Positions 17,883 through 26,053 of a DNA stretch of 43,117 bases are shown here, in pieces; positions within the stretch are counted from its first letter, which is position 1, and the number at the start of each line of letters is the position of its first letter. The position numbers were made by a program, and so were the translations under genes. The notes beneath the pieces were generated by a model that was not told the DNA's origin, did not search any database, and worked only from the letters and a program-made list of their open reading frames with translations. This DNA comes from Clostridia bacterium (GTDB lineage: Bacteria; Bacillota; Clostridia; TANB77; UBA1234): contig JAFUGH010000006.1 in assembly GCA_017469465.1 (NCBI GenBank), positions 1 through 43,117 of the forward strand. Reading direction: 5' to 3'.

Positions 17883-19088
17883 ATGTCAGTATTTAATGGT
17901 TACGATCGTGATCAAATTTATGAGGAGATGGATGGTCCATCTAAAGGAAGCAGCAGCAAAGCTTTTAATATTATTTCTAAAACATTAAGCGTTGCTTTAC
18001 TTTTGAGTTTAGGATTTGCTTCTGGAAGTTTATATTCAACATACCAAAAAAATAATAATTACAATGAAAGAACTTCTACTACTCCTGTAATCTCTACATC
18101 AACCAATAATAATGCTTCTACTCCATATACACTTTCTCATACAGACATTTCAAGTGTTGTAGAAAAATGTGCCAACTCTGTTGTAGAAATCACAATTGAA
18201 ACCCAAAACACAATTTATGGTTATTACACATATAAAGCAGAAGGTAATGGCAGTGGTGTTATTATCACAAATGATGGTTATATTTTAACGAATAACCACG
18301 TTATTAAAGGTGCTTCAAAAATTACAGTTACTTTAAGAGATGGAACTCAATATGAAGCAAAACTTATCGGTAAGGATTCTAAAACAGATATTGCCATCAT
18401 AAAAATTGATGCTAAAAATTTAACACCAGCAAGTTTAGGTAATTCAGATTCTCTTGTCGTTGGCGAAGTTGCAATAGCAATAGGGAACCCTCTTGGTCAA
18501 CTTGGCGGAACTGTTACAGACGGAATTATCAGTGCTTTAGAAAGAGAAATAAAATTAGATAATTCAACTATGAATTTAATTCAAACAAATGCTGCGATCA
18601 ATCCTGGTAATTCTGGTGGAGGTTTATTTAATGCAAATGGAGACTTGATTGGCGTTGTTGTTGCTAAATCTTCTGGTTTTGATATTGAAGGATTAGGTTT
18701 TGCTATTCCAATTAATGATGTAAAAAATGTTATTAATGATTTATTAGAACATGGTTATGCAACAAATAGAGCTTTCTTAGGAGTTTCACTAAAAGATACA
18801 TCTTATACAACAAATAATGGTGGTATGTCTATGTTTTCTATGTTTATGCAAAGTGTAAATTATGGTGCAGCAGTAGATAGTGTTGTAGAGGGTTCACCAG
18901 CAGAAAAGGCGGGAATTCAAAAAGATGATATTATTGTTTCAGTAGATAATGAAGTAGTTTCAAGCTCTTCTGATGTTACATCTAAAATTTCAAGCTATAG
19001 CGTTGGAGATAAAGTAACAATTGGACTAATTAGAGGAAATAAGACAATGAATGTTGAAGTAACACTTGCTGAGTATAAAGGCGAGTAA
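17883..19088 (+). CDS. HtrA/DegP-type membrane serine protease with PDZ domain
   Basis: A 401-residue protein. It has a short cytoplasmic N-terminus, one membrane segment at about 33-52 (TLSVALLLSLGFASGSLYS), a Ser/Thr/Asn-rich linker, a trypsin-like domain and a C-terminal PDZ domain (about 290-395, with SPAEKAGIQKDDIIVSVD). The catalytic triad is visible: His139 (LTNNHVIKGA), Asp169 (KTDIAIIK) and Ser244 (NPGNSGGGLF). HtrA proteins degrade misfolded proteins outside the membrane under stress. The PDZ region has an unusual insert rich in Met and Ser (GGMSMFSMFMQS). It converges on smpB. No two-component genes lie alongside. Confidence 0.95.
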   Translation: MSVFNGYDRDQIYEEMDGPSKGSSSKAFNIISKTLSVALLLSLGFASGSLYSTYQKNNNYNERTSTTPVISTSTNNNASTPYTLSHTDISSVVEKCANSVVEITIETQNTIYGYYTYKAEGNGSGVIITNDGYILTNNHVIKGASKITVTLRDGTQYEAKLIGKDSKTDIAIIKIDAKNLTPASLGNSDSLVVGEVAIAIGNPLGQLGGTVTDGIISALEREIKLDNSTMNLIQTNAAINPGNSGGGLFNANGDLIGVVVAKSSGFDIEGLGFAIPINDVKNVINDLLEHGYATNRAFLGVSLKDTSYTTNNGGMSMFSMFMQSVNYGAAVDSVVEGSPAEKAGIQKDDIIVSVDNEVVSSSSDVTSKISSYSVGDKVTIGLIRGNKTMNVEVTLAEYKGE

Positions 19089-19098
19089 CCGACGATTA

Positions 19099-19196
19099 GG
19101 GACGGAGTAAAAGTTAAAAAATTCATCCAAAAGGGACAGGTGAAAAAAGTTTCACCTGTCCCTTTTGGATGAATTTTTTAACTTTTACTCCGTCCC
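19099..19196. repeat. Perfect 47 bp-stem palindrome overlapping the smpB stop codon
   Basis: Arms 19099-19145 and 19150-19196 are exact complements with a 4-base loop (AAAG). The arm begins GGGACGGAGTAAAAGTT, contains AAAAGGGACAGG and ends TGAAA. The GGGACGGAG core is shared with the window-end repeats and GGGACAG with 36695-36720. It sits 11 bases after the HtrA stop codon. The right arm contains the last three codons and stop of smpB (19185-19196). It could act as a bidirectional terminator for the convergent genes, though it lacks a clean T run at its foot. It looks like an inserted palindromic element. Confidence 0.95.
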
Positions 19197-19640
19197 CATT
19201 CGCATTCTTCTTTCAGCATCTTTTTTGGCAATATCCTGACGTTTATCATATAGTTTTTTACCTCTAGCAATTGCAAGCTCAAGTTTAATATGATTTTTAT
19301 TCCAATATAAAGAAAGTGGAACAAGTGTAACTCCTTTTTGTTTCACAAGTCCAATCAACCTTTGAATTTCTTGTTTATGTATTAATAGTTTTCTTGCTCT
19401 CATTGGGTCTTTATTAAAAATATTTCCTTGTTCATAAGGACTAACATGCATCCCATAAACAAATAATTCATTATTCTTTATTTGCGCATAGCTATCTTTC
19501 AAATTCACTTTTCTAGCACGTATCGATTTAACTTCAGTTCCAATTAACTCAATACCACACTCTAATGTACTATCTATAAAAAAATCATGTCTTGCTTTTG
19601 GATTTGATGCAATGACATTATCTTCATTTTTCTTTTCCAT
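19185..19640 (-). CDS. smpB: SsrA-binding protein SmpB, C-terminal tail from repeat
   Basis: SmpB binds tmRNA and brings it to stalled ribosomes for trans-translation. The 151-residue product from ATG 19640 (AGGAGG upstream) has the beta-barrel motifs [40 protein letters not shown] and the conserved [19 protein letters not shown]. The upstream in-frame ATG at 19694 lies in the promoter. The last residues GTE and the stop codon lie in the right arm of the 47 bp palindrome. SmpB tails usually continue with a basic run after the DAKR-like segment, so the element has probably replaced the final few residues. The tail is functionally important in tmRNA decoding, so this is worth checking. ssrA is not visible in the window. 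Confidence 0.95.
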   Translation of the reverse strand: MEKKNEDNVIASNPKARHDFFIDSTLECGIELIGTEVKSIRARKVNLKDSYAQIKNNELFVYGMHVSPYEQGNIFNKDPMRARKLLIHKQEIQRLIGLVKQKGVTLVPLSLYWNKNHIKLELAIARGKKLYDKRQDIAKKDAERRMRMGTE

Positions 19641-19665
19641 GTTACTTAAACCTCCTAGCATACGT

Positions 19666-19694
19666 AGTATAACACATAACTTAAATTTTATCAA
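19666..19694 (-). promoter_or_regulatory. Sigma-A promoter of smpB
   Basis: On the minus strand TTGATA (19689-19694), 17 bases and TATACT (19666-19671), with transcription expected to begin shortly before the AGGAGG site. Confidence 0.82.
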
Positions 19695-19729
19695 CGTTTA
19701 ACATTATGTAAAATTGAATAAATGTTGTA

Positions 19730-19774
19730 AAATAGAAAAGAGATGTAAGCCTATTTTTGAATTACTTACATCTC
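19730..19774 (-). terminator. Terminator of the gene at 19791
   Basis: On the minus strand GAGATGTAAG pairs with CTTACATCTC and is followed by TTTTCTATTTT. It lies 16 bases after the stop codon of the upstream gene and ahead of the smpB promoter. Confidence 0.82.
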
Positions 19775-19790
19775 AATTTACTGTTTTCAA

Positions 19791-20300
19791 TTAATACCTA
19801 TTTGTATTTCTGTGATTATTCTTTTCTGAAGAATCACTAAAGTAGTACCAAACAAGACCAATAATTGCAATTGCAGCAACAATGACAACTACCCAAGTCC
19901 AAGTATTATCAGTTCCACCAGTTGTTGCAGCTGTTCTTGTTGCGTTGTAGGTTGTTCCAGTTGTCATACCATCATTTGTATTATTTGCAGATGTATTATT
20001 GCCATTTCCAACTGCATCACTTGTCATATTATCAACGCCGTTTCCAACGTCTCTTCCAAGATTACTTACTGCATTGCCCACACTATTTACTGCATTACCT
20101 GCGCCATTAATCACACCGCCGACACCTTGTCCAATATCATTTACTACATTACCTGCCGTAGTACCAGTTGATGATACAGCATTTTGCATATTGCTCCCTG
20201 AATTAGCAGTATTATTACCATTTGTATTAGCAGCAAATACCATTCCAAAACATGATATTGCTAATACGAGCGTAAATAAAAATAATATTTTCTTACTCAT
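19791..20300 (-). CDS. Secreted Asn/Gly/Thr-rich protein with C-terminal membrane anchor
   Basis: A 169-residue protein. It has a signal peptide at 1-23 (KKILFLFTLVLAISCFGMVFA), then a low-complexity middle rich in Asn, Gly, Val and Thr with a repeating pattern of NAVNSVGNAVSNLG type, then one membrane segment near 134-154 (WTWVVVIVAAIAIIGLVWYYF) and a charged cytoplasmic tail. It resembles small stand-alone surface proteins with a membrane stalk. The repeat pattern could form a long amphipathic helix. The ATG at 20300 follows GGGAGGG. No enzyme motif is seen and the function is unknown. Confidence 0.75.
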   Translation of the reverse strand: MSKKILFLFTLVLAISCFGMVFAANTNGNNTANSGSNMQNAVSSTGTTAGNVVNDIGQGVGGVINGAGNAVNSVGNAVSNLGRDVGNGVDNMTSDAVGNGNNTSANNTNDGMTTGTTYNATRTAATTGGTDNTWTWVVVIVAAIAIIGLVWYYFSDSSEKNNHRNTNRY

Positions 20301-20415
20301 TATTAATACCCTCCCAAATATAATTCATAAAATTGAATAATATGAATTCAATTTTATTATTCATATTTTTTTCAATATATATACAAAAAGGATATTAACA
20401 ATTTTTTCAATATTT

Positions 20416-20865
20416 TTAAAAATCAAGTTCTTTAAATTTTCCAGACTGAATAACTATTATCAGTTTTTTCAATTTTTCTTTTGCTTCTTTTGCAAGTTCT
20501 TGTGTAATGATTCCGTCTTCAAGTGCTCTTTCTAGCTCGTCTTCATCTAAGATTTCATACCTTCCATCACTATGAACTATAACATCTAAAAGCAAGTCTA
20601 TCAATATGTATTTATCTTCTTTTTCTTCATATTGGTAACTGATAATATCACAATACCAAAACTTAAAGCTTCCATCTTTTCTATAAAATTTGCTTATTTT
20701 CCAACCATTTGAAAAATAAACGCATGACTCTCCTCTTCCAATATCATCTCTTTCATTAATCGGATTCCATTTTGTAATTAGTTTTTCCTTATCTCTATAA
20801 ATAACTTCATCTTTAGATATATCTACCATTTCATTTGGGATAAATCTTTTTCTAAATATTTTCAT
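20416..20865 (-). CDS. DUF402 domain protein
   Basis: A 149-residue protein of the DUF402 family, which includes metal-dependent phosphatases and nucleoside di- or triphosphate hydrolases with a barrel fold. The family core is seen in FKFWYCDIISYQYEE, then YILIDLLLDVIVHSDGRYEI and LDEDELERALEDGIITQEL. The conserved Tyr, Asp and Lys or Arg contacts are plausible here. ATG 20865 is preferred because a GGGGGA site precedes it; the in-frame ATG at 20877 has no site. It starts 38 bp after the GltD-like gene and may share its transcript. The substrate cannot be told. Confidence 0.8.
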   Translation of the reverse strand: MKIFRKRFIPNEMVDISKDEVIYRDKEKLITKWNPINERDDIGRGESCVYFSNGWKISKFYRKDGSFKFWYCDIISYQYEEKEDKYILIDLLLDVIVHSDGRYEILDEDELERALEDGIITQELAKEAKEKLKKLIIVIQSGKFKELDF

Positions 20866-20903
20866 GAGTCCCCCCATAATTTTTAGTTATAAAATAATAC
20901 CAT

Positions 20904-22088
20904 CTACTTCTTATAACTTAACATTTTATCAATACCTTCTGCCGCAATTTTTGCAGATTTAATAGCACCACAAACAGTAGCTTTTTTACAAGTAACATCT
21001 CCTCCAGCAAAAACTCCTTTTATGGTTGTTTCTCCCTCTTCATTTACTGCAATTAAACTATCTTCTGAAAGTTTCATATCATCTGGTAAAATAGAGTAAT
21101 TAGGAAGTGCGCCAATTGCCATAATCACTGTATCTGCTTCTATTGGTTCACCATTATTACAAATTACCTTATTCACACTGTTGATACCTGCAATTTCAGT
21201 TGGTAAAGTTTCAAAACGGAATTGCACACCTTCATTTTCTGCTTGTCTTATTTCTTCGCTACTTGCTTTCATCATCTTTTTCTCTTTTCGATATAATACT
21301 GTCACTTGCTTAGCACCCTTGTGTAGAGCCATTCTACAGGCGTCCATTGCCACATTTCCACCGCCAACTACAACAACATTTTCAAATTTTATTTCATTAA
21401 TATATCGTAAAAAATCATTTGCCCAATAAACACCACTTAGTTCTATTCCGTTAATTTTTAATTGCTTTGACATATCATTTCCAATTCCTATAAAAAATGC
21501 ACTAAATCCTTGCATTTTTAAGTCATCCAAAGTAAAGTCCATTCCATAAATTTTATTTTTTTGTACATGTATTCCATATTGTAAAATATTATGAATCACT
21601 TCATCTACAATAGTATTATTAAGTCTATAATCGGGAATATATCTTAGTATACCCCCAAGCTCATTTTCTCTTTCAAATATTGTTACGTCATATCCTTTTT
21701 TTCTAAGTTCTATTGCACAAGTTAGTCCTGATGGACCTGAGCCGATAATTGCCACTTTTTGCTTTGTGATTTCTGGCATTTCTTCTTTGATATTTTTCAT
21801 TCCCCAGTCAAAAACAAACTGCTCTATTTCTCCGATAGAAACTGGCTTTGATGAAACACCTCTCACACATTCTCCTTCACATTGTGCATCATGTGAACAA
21901 ACTCTTCCACAAATACTACCAAAATAACTCTTTTCTAGTATTTTTCTATAAGCAGATTCTAAGTTTTCTTCTTTCACATATTTAAGAATTGTAGGAATAT
22001 CCATTTTTAGAGGACACCCTTTTACACAATGCGGATTAGTACAGCTAAAGCACTGAGATGCCTTTTCTTTTATATTTTCCGATACCAT
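20904..22088 (-). CDS. GltD-like NAD(P)-dependent FAD/Fe-S oxidoreductase
   Basis: A 394-residue flavoprotein related to the glutamate synthase small subunit and to NfnB. Eight cysteines in the N-terminal domain (13, 16, 21, 25 and 60, 64, 70, 74) are placed to bind two [4Fe-4S] clusters. An FAD Rossmann motif GSGPSGLTCAIELRKKGYDV begins at 116, a second dinucleotide motif VVVGGGNVAMDACRMAL lies near 244-260, and the closing FAD motif GVFAGGDVT lies near 360. There is no GltB large subunit or NfnA next to it, so it may pass electrons between NAD(P)H and ferredoxin or another partner encoded elsewhere. ATG 22088 follows GAGGTG; the in-frame GTG at 22097 overlaps that site. Confidence 0.87.
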   Translation of the reverse strand: MVSENIKEKASQCFSCTNPHCVKGCPLKMDIPTILKYVKEENLESAYRKILEKSYFGSICGRVCSHDAQCEGECVRGVSSKPVSIGEIEQFVFDWGMKNIKEEMPEITKQKVAIIGSGPSGLTCAIELRKKGYDVTIFERENELGGILRYIPDYRLNNTIVDEVIHNILQYGIHVQKNKIYGMDFTLDDLKMQGFSAFFIGIGNDMSKQLKINGIELSGVYWANDFLRYINEIKFENVVVVGGGNVAMDACRMALHKGAKQVTVLYRKEKKMMKASSEEIRQAENEGVQFRFETLPTEIAGINSVNKVICNNGEPIEADTVIMAIGALPNYSILPDDMKLSEDSLIAVNEEGETTIKGVFAGGDVTCKKATVCGAIKSAKIAAEGIDKMLSYKK

Positions 22089-22117
22089 AAATAACACCTC
22101 ACTTTTAAATTATGATA

Positions 22118-22146
22118 ATTATATATGATATAAAATTAGATTGCAA
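22118..22146 (-). promoter_or_regulatory. Promoter of the GltD-like gene
   Basis: On the minus strand TTGCAA (22141-22146), 17 bases and TATAAT (22118-22123), 30 bases upstream of the start codon. Confidence 0.72.
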
Positions 22147-22170
22147 TATACAAAATATGTGCCTATCAAA

Positions 22171-22704
22171 TCATAAATTTACATTGATATTTTCTTTGAT
22201 TGTAGTATCTGTTATTTTAAATAGTTCTTCTTCTCTAAAATCAAAAATATGAGCAAAAATGTTATTAGGGAAAGTATTAATTTTTGTATTATAATTTGTA
22301 ACAGCCATATTATATATTCTTCTCGATGCTTGTATTTGGCTTTCTATCTTGCTAAGACTTTTTTGTAAATTCAAAAATTGTTCGCTTGATTTTAATTCCG
22401 GATATCTTTCTGCTATAGCTATTATATTGTTTAAATTGTTTTCTATTTCAGTACTTACTTTTAAATCTTTTTGATTCAAATATTGTGCTCGCAACATAGT
22501 TATTTTTTCAAATATTTCTTGCTCATGGTGCATATATCCTTTTACTACTTCGATTAAATTGGGAATTAAATCAAATCTTTGTTGTAGATACACATCAATA
22601 CCTGACCTTGCCTGAATTACCTCTTTTTTGGCTTTAATCATTGAGTTATATTTCATAATTAGCAAAAAAACAATTACTAAAACAATTATAACTGCTATAC
22701 TCAT
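22171..22704 (-). CDS. lemA: LemA family protein
   Basis: A 177-residue protein. It has one N-terminal membrane segment (IAVIIVLVIVFLLIMKYNS) followed by the long helical LemA domain: VIQARSGIDVYLQQRFDLIP, then LIEVVKGYMHHEQEIFEKIT, and the closing AVTNYNTKINTFPNNIFAH segment. LemA proteins are widespread with an unclear role at the membrane. It follows the DUF3137 gene by 16 bp, an arrangement common in Firmicutes, and the two proteins probably form a membrane complex. The ATG at 22704 has AGGAGAG upstream. Confidence 0.92.
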   Translation of the reverse strand: MSIAVIIVLVIVFLLIMKYNSMIKAKKEVIQARSGIDVYLQQRFDLIPNLIEVVKGYMHHEQEIFEKITMLRAQYLNQKDLKVSTEIENNLNNIIAIAERYPELKSSEQFLNLQKSLSKIESQIQASRRIYNMAVTNYNTKINTFPNNIFAHIFDFREEELFKITDTTIKENINVNL

Positions 22705-22720
22705 ATTCTTCTCTCCTTTA

Positions 22721-23650
22721 CTATATTTGTGACTCTTCTATAGCCTGATGTAATTTCAAAAATAGCTCCATAACAAAATTTATTATTTGACAATATTCAT
22801 ATAAATTTTCCTTTTTTATAATTTCTTTTTTATAACTTGCTTCAAATAAATTTTTTTTCAAACTAAATCTCATGAATACTTTGTTATTAATGATTGAAAT
22901 TTCATAATTCATTTTTTTGTACATATCATTCAACATTTGCATAATCTCTGAGGTTAAAATTTGAACTGTAACAACATTATTATTTGAATAAATATCAAAA
23001 GTTTTTTCAAATTCTGGCGAATCAAGTTTTACTAATGGTATTCCGCGAAGCTTTGAGATTTTAACAAATTTCTTATCTTTTCTAATGTAAATGATAGAAC
23101 CAATATCTTTATCATTTTCTACCATTGCAAAAAGTCCCATGAACTCAGTAACATACGTTGTGCGACCTTTGTCATCCGTGTGTTGTGATTGTATCAACAA
23201 TTCAGACATAGAAAATGGAAATTGTTCTTCTATTTTTCCACGTATGAAATCTTCAGAACGATATCTATCATATGTGTTAAATCCAGCAGAATAATAGGTA
23301 CTACTAGATATTCCACCATGCGGTTCATAATCTAGCCTTTCGTTAAAATAGCTTAACAACTTATTAATAACTCTTTCTTTATACTCTTTTTTATATTGTA
23401 ACGAAGCTGAAGGTTTTTTAGTAAATGCCGATTTAGTTATATATATTAACACCAATAAAACAGTGATTGCTAAAAAAACCGGTTGATTCATCATGAGCCC
23501 TAACCCCATACCTAAAATGATAATGGCTATTACAGTTACTACAGTTTTAGTATTTTCATGAATAGCTTCTTTTTTATATGCTTCTAAAATAGGCTTGCTT
23601 TCTCGTAATATGGTATTGTAAGCTTCTTCAAATTTTGCTTTAGTAATCAC
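22721..23650 (-). CDS. DUF3137 membrane protein, partner of LemA
   Basis: A 309-residue protein with two membrane segments near 36-75 (VVTVIAIIILGMGLGLMMN and VFLAITVLLVLIYITKSAF), then a soluble DUF3137 domain with FDTYDRYRSEDFIRGKIEEQ-like core (here GFNTYDRYRSEDFIRGKI), ELLIQSQHT and EFMGLFAMVE. The domain is usually found beside LemA, as here. Function is unknown. The start is GTG 23650, eight bases after AAGGAG. A possible TATAAT lies near 23706 without a clear -35. A strong terminator upstream isolates this operon from hydA. Confidence 0.85.
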   Translation of the reverse strand: MITKAKFEEAYNTILRESKPILEAYKKEAIHENTKTVVTVIAIIILGMGLGLMMNQPVFLAITVLLVLIYITKSAFTKKPSASLQYKKEYKERVINKLLSYFNERLDYEPHGGISSSTYYSAGFNTYDRYRSEDFIRGKIEEQFPFSMSELLIQSQHTDDKGRTTYVTEFMGLFAMVENDKDIGSIIYIRKDKKFVKISKLRGIPLVKLDSPEFEKTFDIYSNNNVVTVQILTSEIMQMLNDMYKKMNYEISIINNKVFMRFSLKKNLFEASYKKEIIKKENLYEYCQIINFVMELFLKLHQAIEESQI

Positions 23651-23742
23651 GTCGTTATCTCCTTTCCTTTGGTTTTGATATTCTTTATTTCTTCTTCATT
23701 GTAATTATATCATAGTTGTTTTAGAAAAAAAATTTTATCTTA

Positions 23743-23790
23743 CAAAAAAACATAAAATCGAAACTTTTTATCGATTTTATGTTTTTTTTA
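23743..23790. terminator. Terminator of the hydCBA operon
   Basis: AACATAAAATCGA pairs with TCGATTTTATGTT and both sides carry runs of seven or eight A or T. On the minus strand it lies about 120 bases after the hydA stop codon. Confidence 0.88.
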
Positions 23791-23844
23791 TCATAGCATA
23801 CTCTACAAAATATTTATCCAAAATTTGGATGTTCCTATGTTCGT

Positions 23845-23912
23845 ATGGTGAACACTGTTCGCCGCTACAAATATTGTGTCACAGTGTTGTAGCGGAGCAC
23901 AGCGTGCTCCAT
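23845..23912. repeat. 68 bp inverted repeat pair (BIME-like) abutting the hydA stop codon
   Basis: Two GTAG hairpins in opposite orientation (23845-23868 and 23889-23912) with feet facing a 20 bp linker. The linker contains ATTGTGTCACAGTGTT. An element of the same length and linker (17 of 20 bases after reversal) lies at 27940-28007. Its last base is part of the hydA TAA stop codon. Confidence 0.9.
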
Positions 23913-25663
23913 TACTCTTCAACAAAATACTCTCTTTCATGATAACTCGTATGAAGCAATTCATGTGCTTTATGACTTCCTGGTTTTTCTAAGTAATCTT
24001 CATATATTTGCTTGATAATTGGATTCTCGTGAGATTTTCTAACTTTCAAATTCTTATCTGCCTCATATAATGCTTGTTTTCTTAATGCTGGAATATTTAG
24101 TTTTTCTTTTGTCTTTGCATCATGAATTGGTTGCCCACCACCATTGACACATCCTCCTGGACATGCCATCACTTCAATAAAATCATATGGTGCTTCGTGG
24201 TTTCTTACCATATCCATTACTTTTCCAGCATTAGCAAGTCCGTTAACAATAGCAAGTTTCAATTGTCTATCTCCAATGTTCACGGTTGCTTCTTTAATGC
24301 CATTTAATTCTCCTCTTACCTCTTCAAATTCAATTTTTTCTAGTTCTTTTCCTGTCATTAATTCTGAAACCGTTCTAAGTGCTGCTTCCATAACACCACC
24401 AGTGGTTCCAAAAATTGCAGCAGCTCCAGAGGCTTCTCCCATTGGATTATCAAATGGTTCTTCTTCCTCATATTTTAAATCAATTCCTGCTTCTTTCATC
24501 ATTCTAGCAGCTTCTCTTGTTGTGATAACAGCATCCACATCATACAATCCATTTACTTTCATCTCATCACGTTTCGCTTCTGCTTTTTTAGCAACACAAG
24601 GCATGACAGAAACCACAAATATTTTATTTGGGTCAATTCCTTCTTTTTCAGCAAAATAAGATTTAATTAAAGCACCAAACATTTGATGTGGAGATTTTGC
24701 AGTCGACAAGTGGTCTAATAAATCTGGATAAGTATTTTCAGCAAATCTTACCCACCCTGGACTACAAGATGTAACCATCGGCAATACTCCACCATTCGTT
24801 AATCTATCAATTAATTCAGTGCCTTCTTCCATAATTGTAAAGTCAGCCCCCGTATTAGTATCAAACACTTTATCAAATCCTAATTTTTTAAGTCCTGCAA
24901 CCATTTTACCAGTAGCCAAAGTCCCAATTGGCATTCCAAATTCTTCACCAATTGCAGCTCTTACGGCAGGTGCTGTTTGTACAACCACATATTTTTCTGG
25001 ATTTTCAATAGCATTCCAAACTTCACGAGTATCATCTTTTTCAGATAAAGCTCCCGTTGGGCAAGCATTTATACATTGACCGCATAGACTACATGGAACA
25101 TCTGCTAATGACTTGTCCATCGCTGTACCAATGTGAGATTTGAACCCTCTATTAACTGTATCAATGGCACCAACATTTTGAATTTTTTTACAAGTTGCAA
25201 CACATCTTTTGCAAAGAATACATTTACTTGTATCTCTAACAATAGATGGGCAAATGTCATCAACAAATCTTTCCGACATATCACCTTCAAATTCTATATT
25301 ATCCACATTTAACTTTCTAGAAAGTGTTTGTAATTCACAGTTTCCACCTCTTACACAAGTTAAACATTCTTTTCTATGATTTGATAGTAAAAGTTCTAAC
25401 GTTACTTTTCTTGCGTCCCTAAGTGCAGGGGTATTGGTTCTCACAACCATGCCTTCCGTAACTGGTGTTGTACAAGAAGTTACAAATCCACGTGCTCCTT
25501 CCACTTCTACAATGCACATTCTACATGCACCAATCTTGTTTACTTCTTTTAAGTAGCATAGTGTTGGTACATCTGCCCCTGCAATTCTTGAAGCTTCCAA
25601 AATTGTTGAGCCACTTGGCACTTCTACAACTTTTCCATCTATGGTTACTTTTATATTTTCCAT
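23912..25663 (-). CDS. hydA: [FeFe]-hydrogenase catalytic subunit HydA (bifurcating type)
   Basis: Catalytic subunit of a trimeric NADH/ferredoxin-linked [FeFe] hydrogenase, 583 residues. In order: a [2Fe-2S] domain (Cys36, 47, 50, 64), a His-ligated [4Fe-4S] site (His96, Cys100, 103, 109), two [4Fe-4S] clusters (Cys148-158 and 191-201), and the H-cluster domain. H-cluster motifs are L1 TSCSPGW (298-304), L2 MPCVAKK (354-360) and L3 GTTGGVMEAALR (419-430) with MACPGGC (499-505). L1 has Ser at 301 where the common motif is TSCCP. The C-terminus is the small-subunit helix ending HTSYHEREYFVEE. HydB and HydC precede it, which marks the electron-bifurcating group that links NADH and reduced ferredoxin to H2. 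No maturase genes (hydE, hydF, hydG) are in the window. Confidence 0.96.
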   Translation of the reverse strand: MENIKVTIDGKVVEVPSGSTILEASRIAGADVPTLCYLKEVNKIGACRMCIVEVEGARGFVTSCTTPVTEGMVVRTNTPALRDARKVTLELLLSNHRKECLTCVRGGNCELQTLSRKLNVDNIEFEGDMSERFVDDICPSIVRDTSKCILCKRCVATCKKIQNVGAIDTVNRGFKSHIGTAMDKSLADVPCSLCGQCINACPTGALSEKDDTREVWNAIENPEKYVVVQTAPAVRAAIGEEFGMPIGTLATGKMVAGLKKLGFDKVFDTNTGADFTIMEEGTELIDRLTNGGVLPMVTSCSPGWVRFAENTYPDLLDHLSTAKSPHQMFGALIKSYFAEKEGIDPNKIFVVSVMPCVAKKAEAKRDEMKVNGLYDVDAVITTREAARMMKEAGIDLKYEEEEPFDNPMGEASGAAAIFGTTGGVMEAALRTVSELMTGKELEKIEFEEVRGELNGIKEATVNIGDRQLKLAIVNGLANAGKVMDMVRNHEAPYDFIEVMACPGGCVNGGGQPIHDAKTKEKLNIPALRKQALYEADKNLKVRKSHENPIIKQIYEDYLEKPGSHKAHELLHTSYHEREYFVEE

Positions 25664-25684
25664 TTTTATCGTTCACTCCTTTCT

Positions 25685-25834
25685 ATGGCGAACACTGTTC
25701 GCCGCTACATTTATTCTTTTATTTTAATGGCGAATGCTGTTCGCCACTACATTTATTCTTTTATTTTAATGGCGAACACTGTTCGCCGCTACGTTTATTC
25801 TTTTATTTTAATGGCGAATGCTGTTCGCCGCTAC
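25685..25834. repeat. Four tandem 42 bp units, each with a GTAG hairpin, upstream of hydA
   Basis: Units start at 25685, 25727, 25769 and 25811. Each has the 24 bp hairpin (GCGAACAC or GCGAATGC variants alternate) followed by the AT-rich spacer TTTATTCTTTTATTTTA, absent after the last. All copies share one orientation, with GTAG at the 5' foot on the minus strand. The array ends immediately before the hydA ribosome site (AGGAG, about 25678-25682). Confidence 0.95.
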
Positions 25835-25874
25835 AGAAGTACAATTTTCAAATGTTTTGCATTTTTATCTTTTT

Positions 25875-26053
25875 CGAAACACTTCAAAATTATTATATTG
25901 CGGAATTTTTTCGTTTGTGCGAGTGCGGAGGCGTACGATGGTACGTCGATACATGAAACTGTTAAGGCTATGCATGTTACAGTTTCAGCATACACAGTAG
26001 CACCCCAAACAAATGAAAAATATTTCGCAAGATGATGATTTTCAAGTGTTTCG
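25875..26053. repeat. 179 bp imperfect palindrome between hydB and hydA
   Basis: Outer arms of about 52 bp (25875-25926 and 26000-26053) start CGAAACACTT and are roughly 80 percent complementary. Inside lie two small hairpins: CGTAC/GTACG at 25932-25945, and GAAACTGT/ACAGTTTC at 25954-25986. The right end starts one base after the hydB stop codon. The folded form has a long stem and branched head. No protein is convincingly encoded. It could be a MITE-like insertion, a structured RNA, or an mRNA processing element. Confidence 0.8.

Noticed and set aside
19922..20340. Plus-strand Leu/Pro-rich open frames
   Set aside because: They are antisense to the low-complexity Asn/Gly/Val-rich secreted protein, whose codon pattern keeps the other strand open.
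25465..26035. Plus-strand open frames with repeating peptides (ANTVRRYIYSFILM type)
   Set aside because: They arise because the tandem unit is 42 bp, a multiple of three, so one frame stays open across it; they run antisense to hydA and through the palindrome and have no ribosome site.
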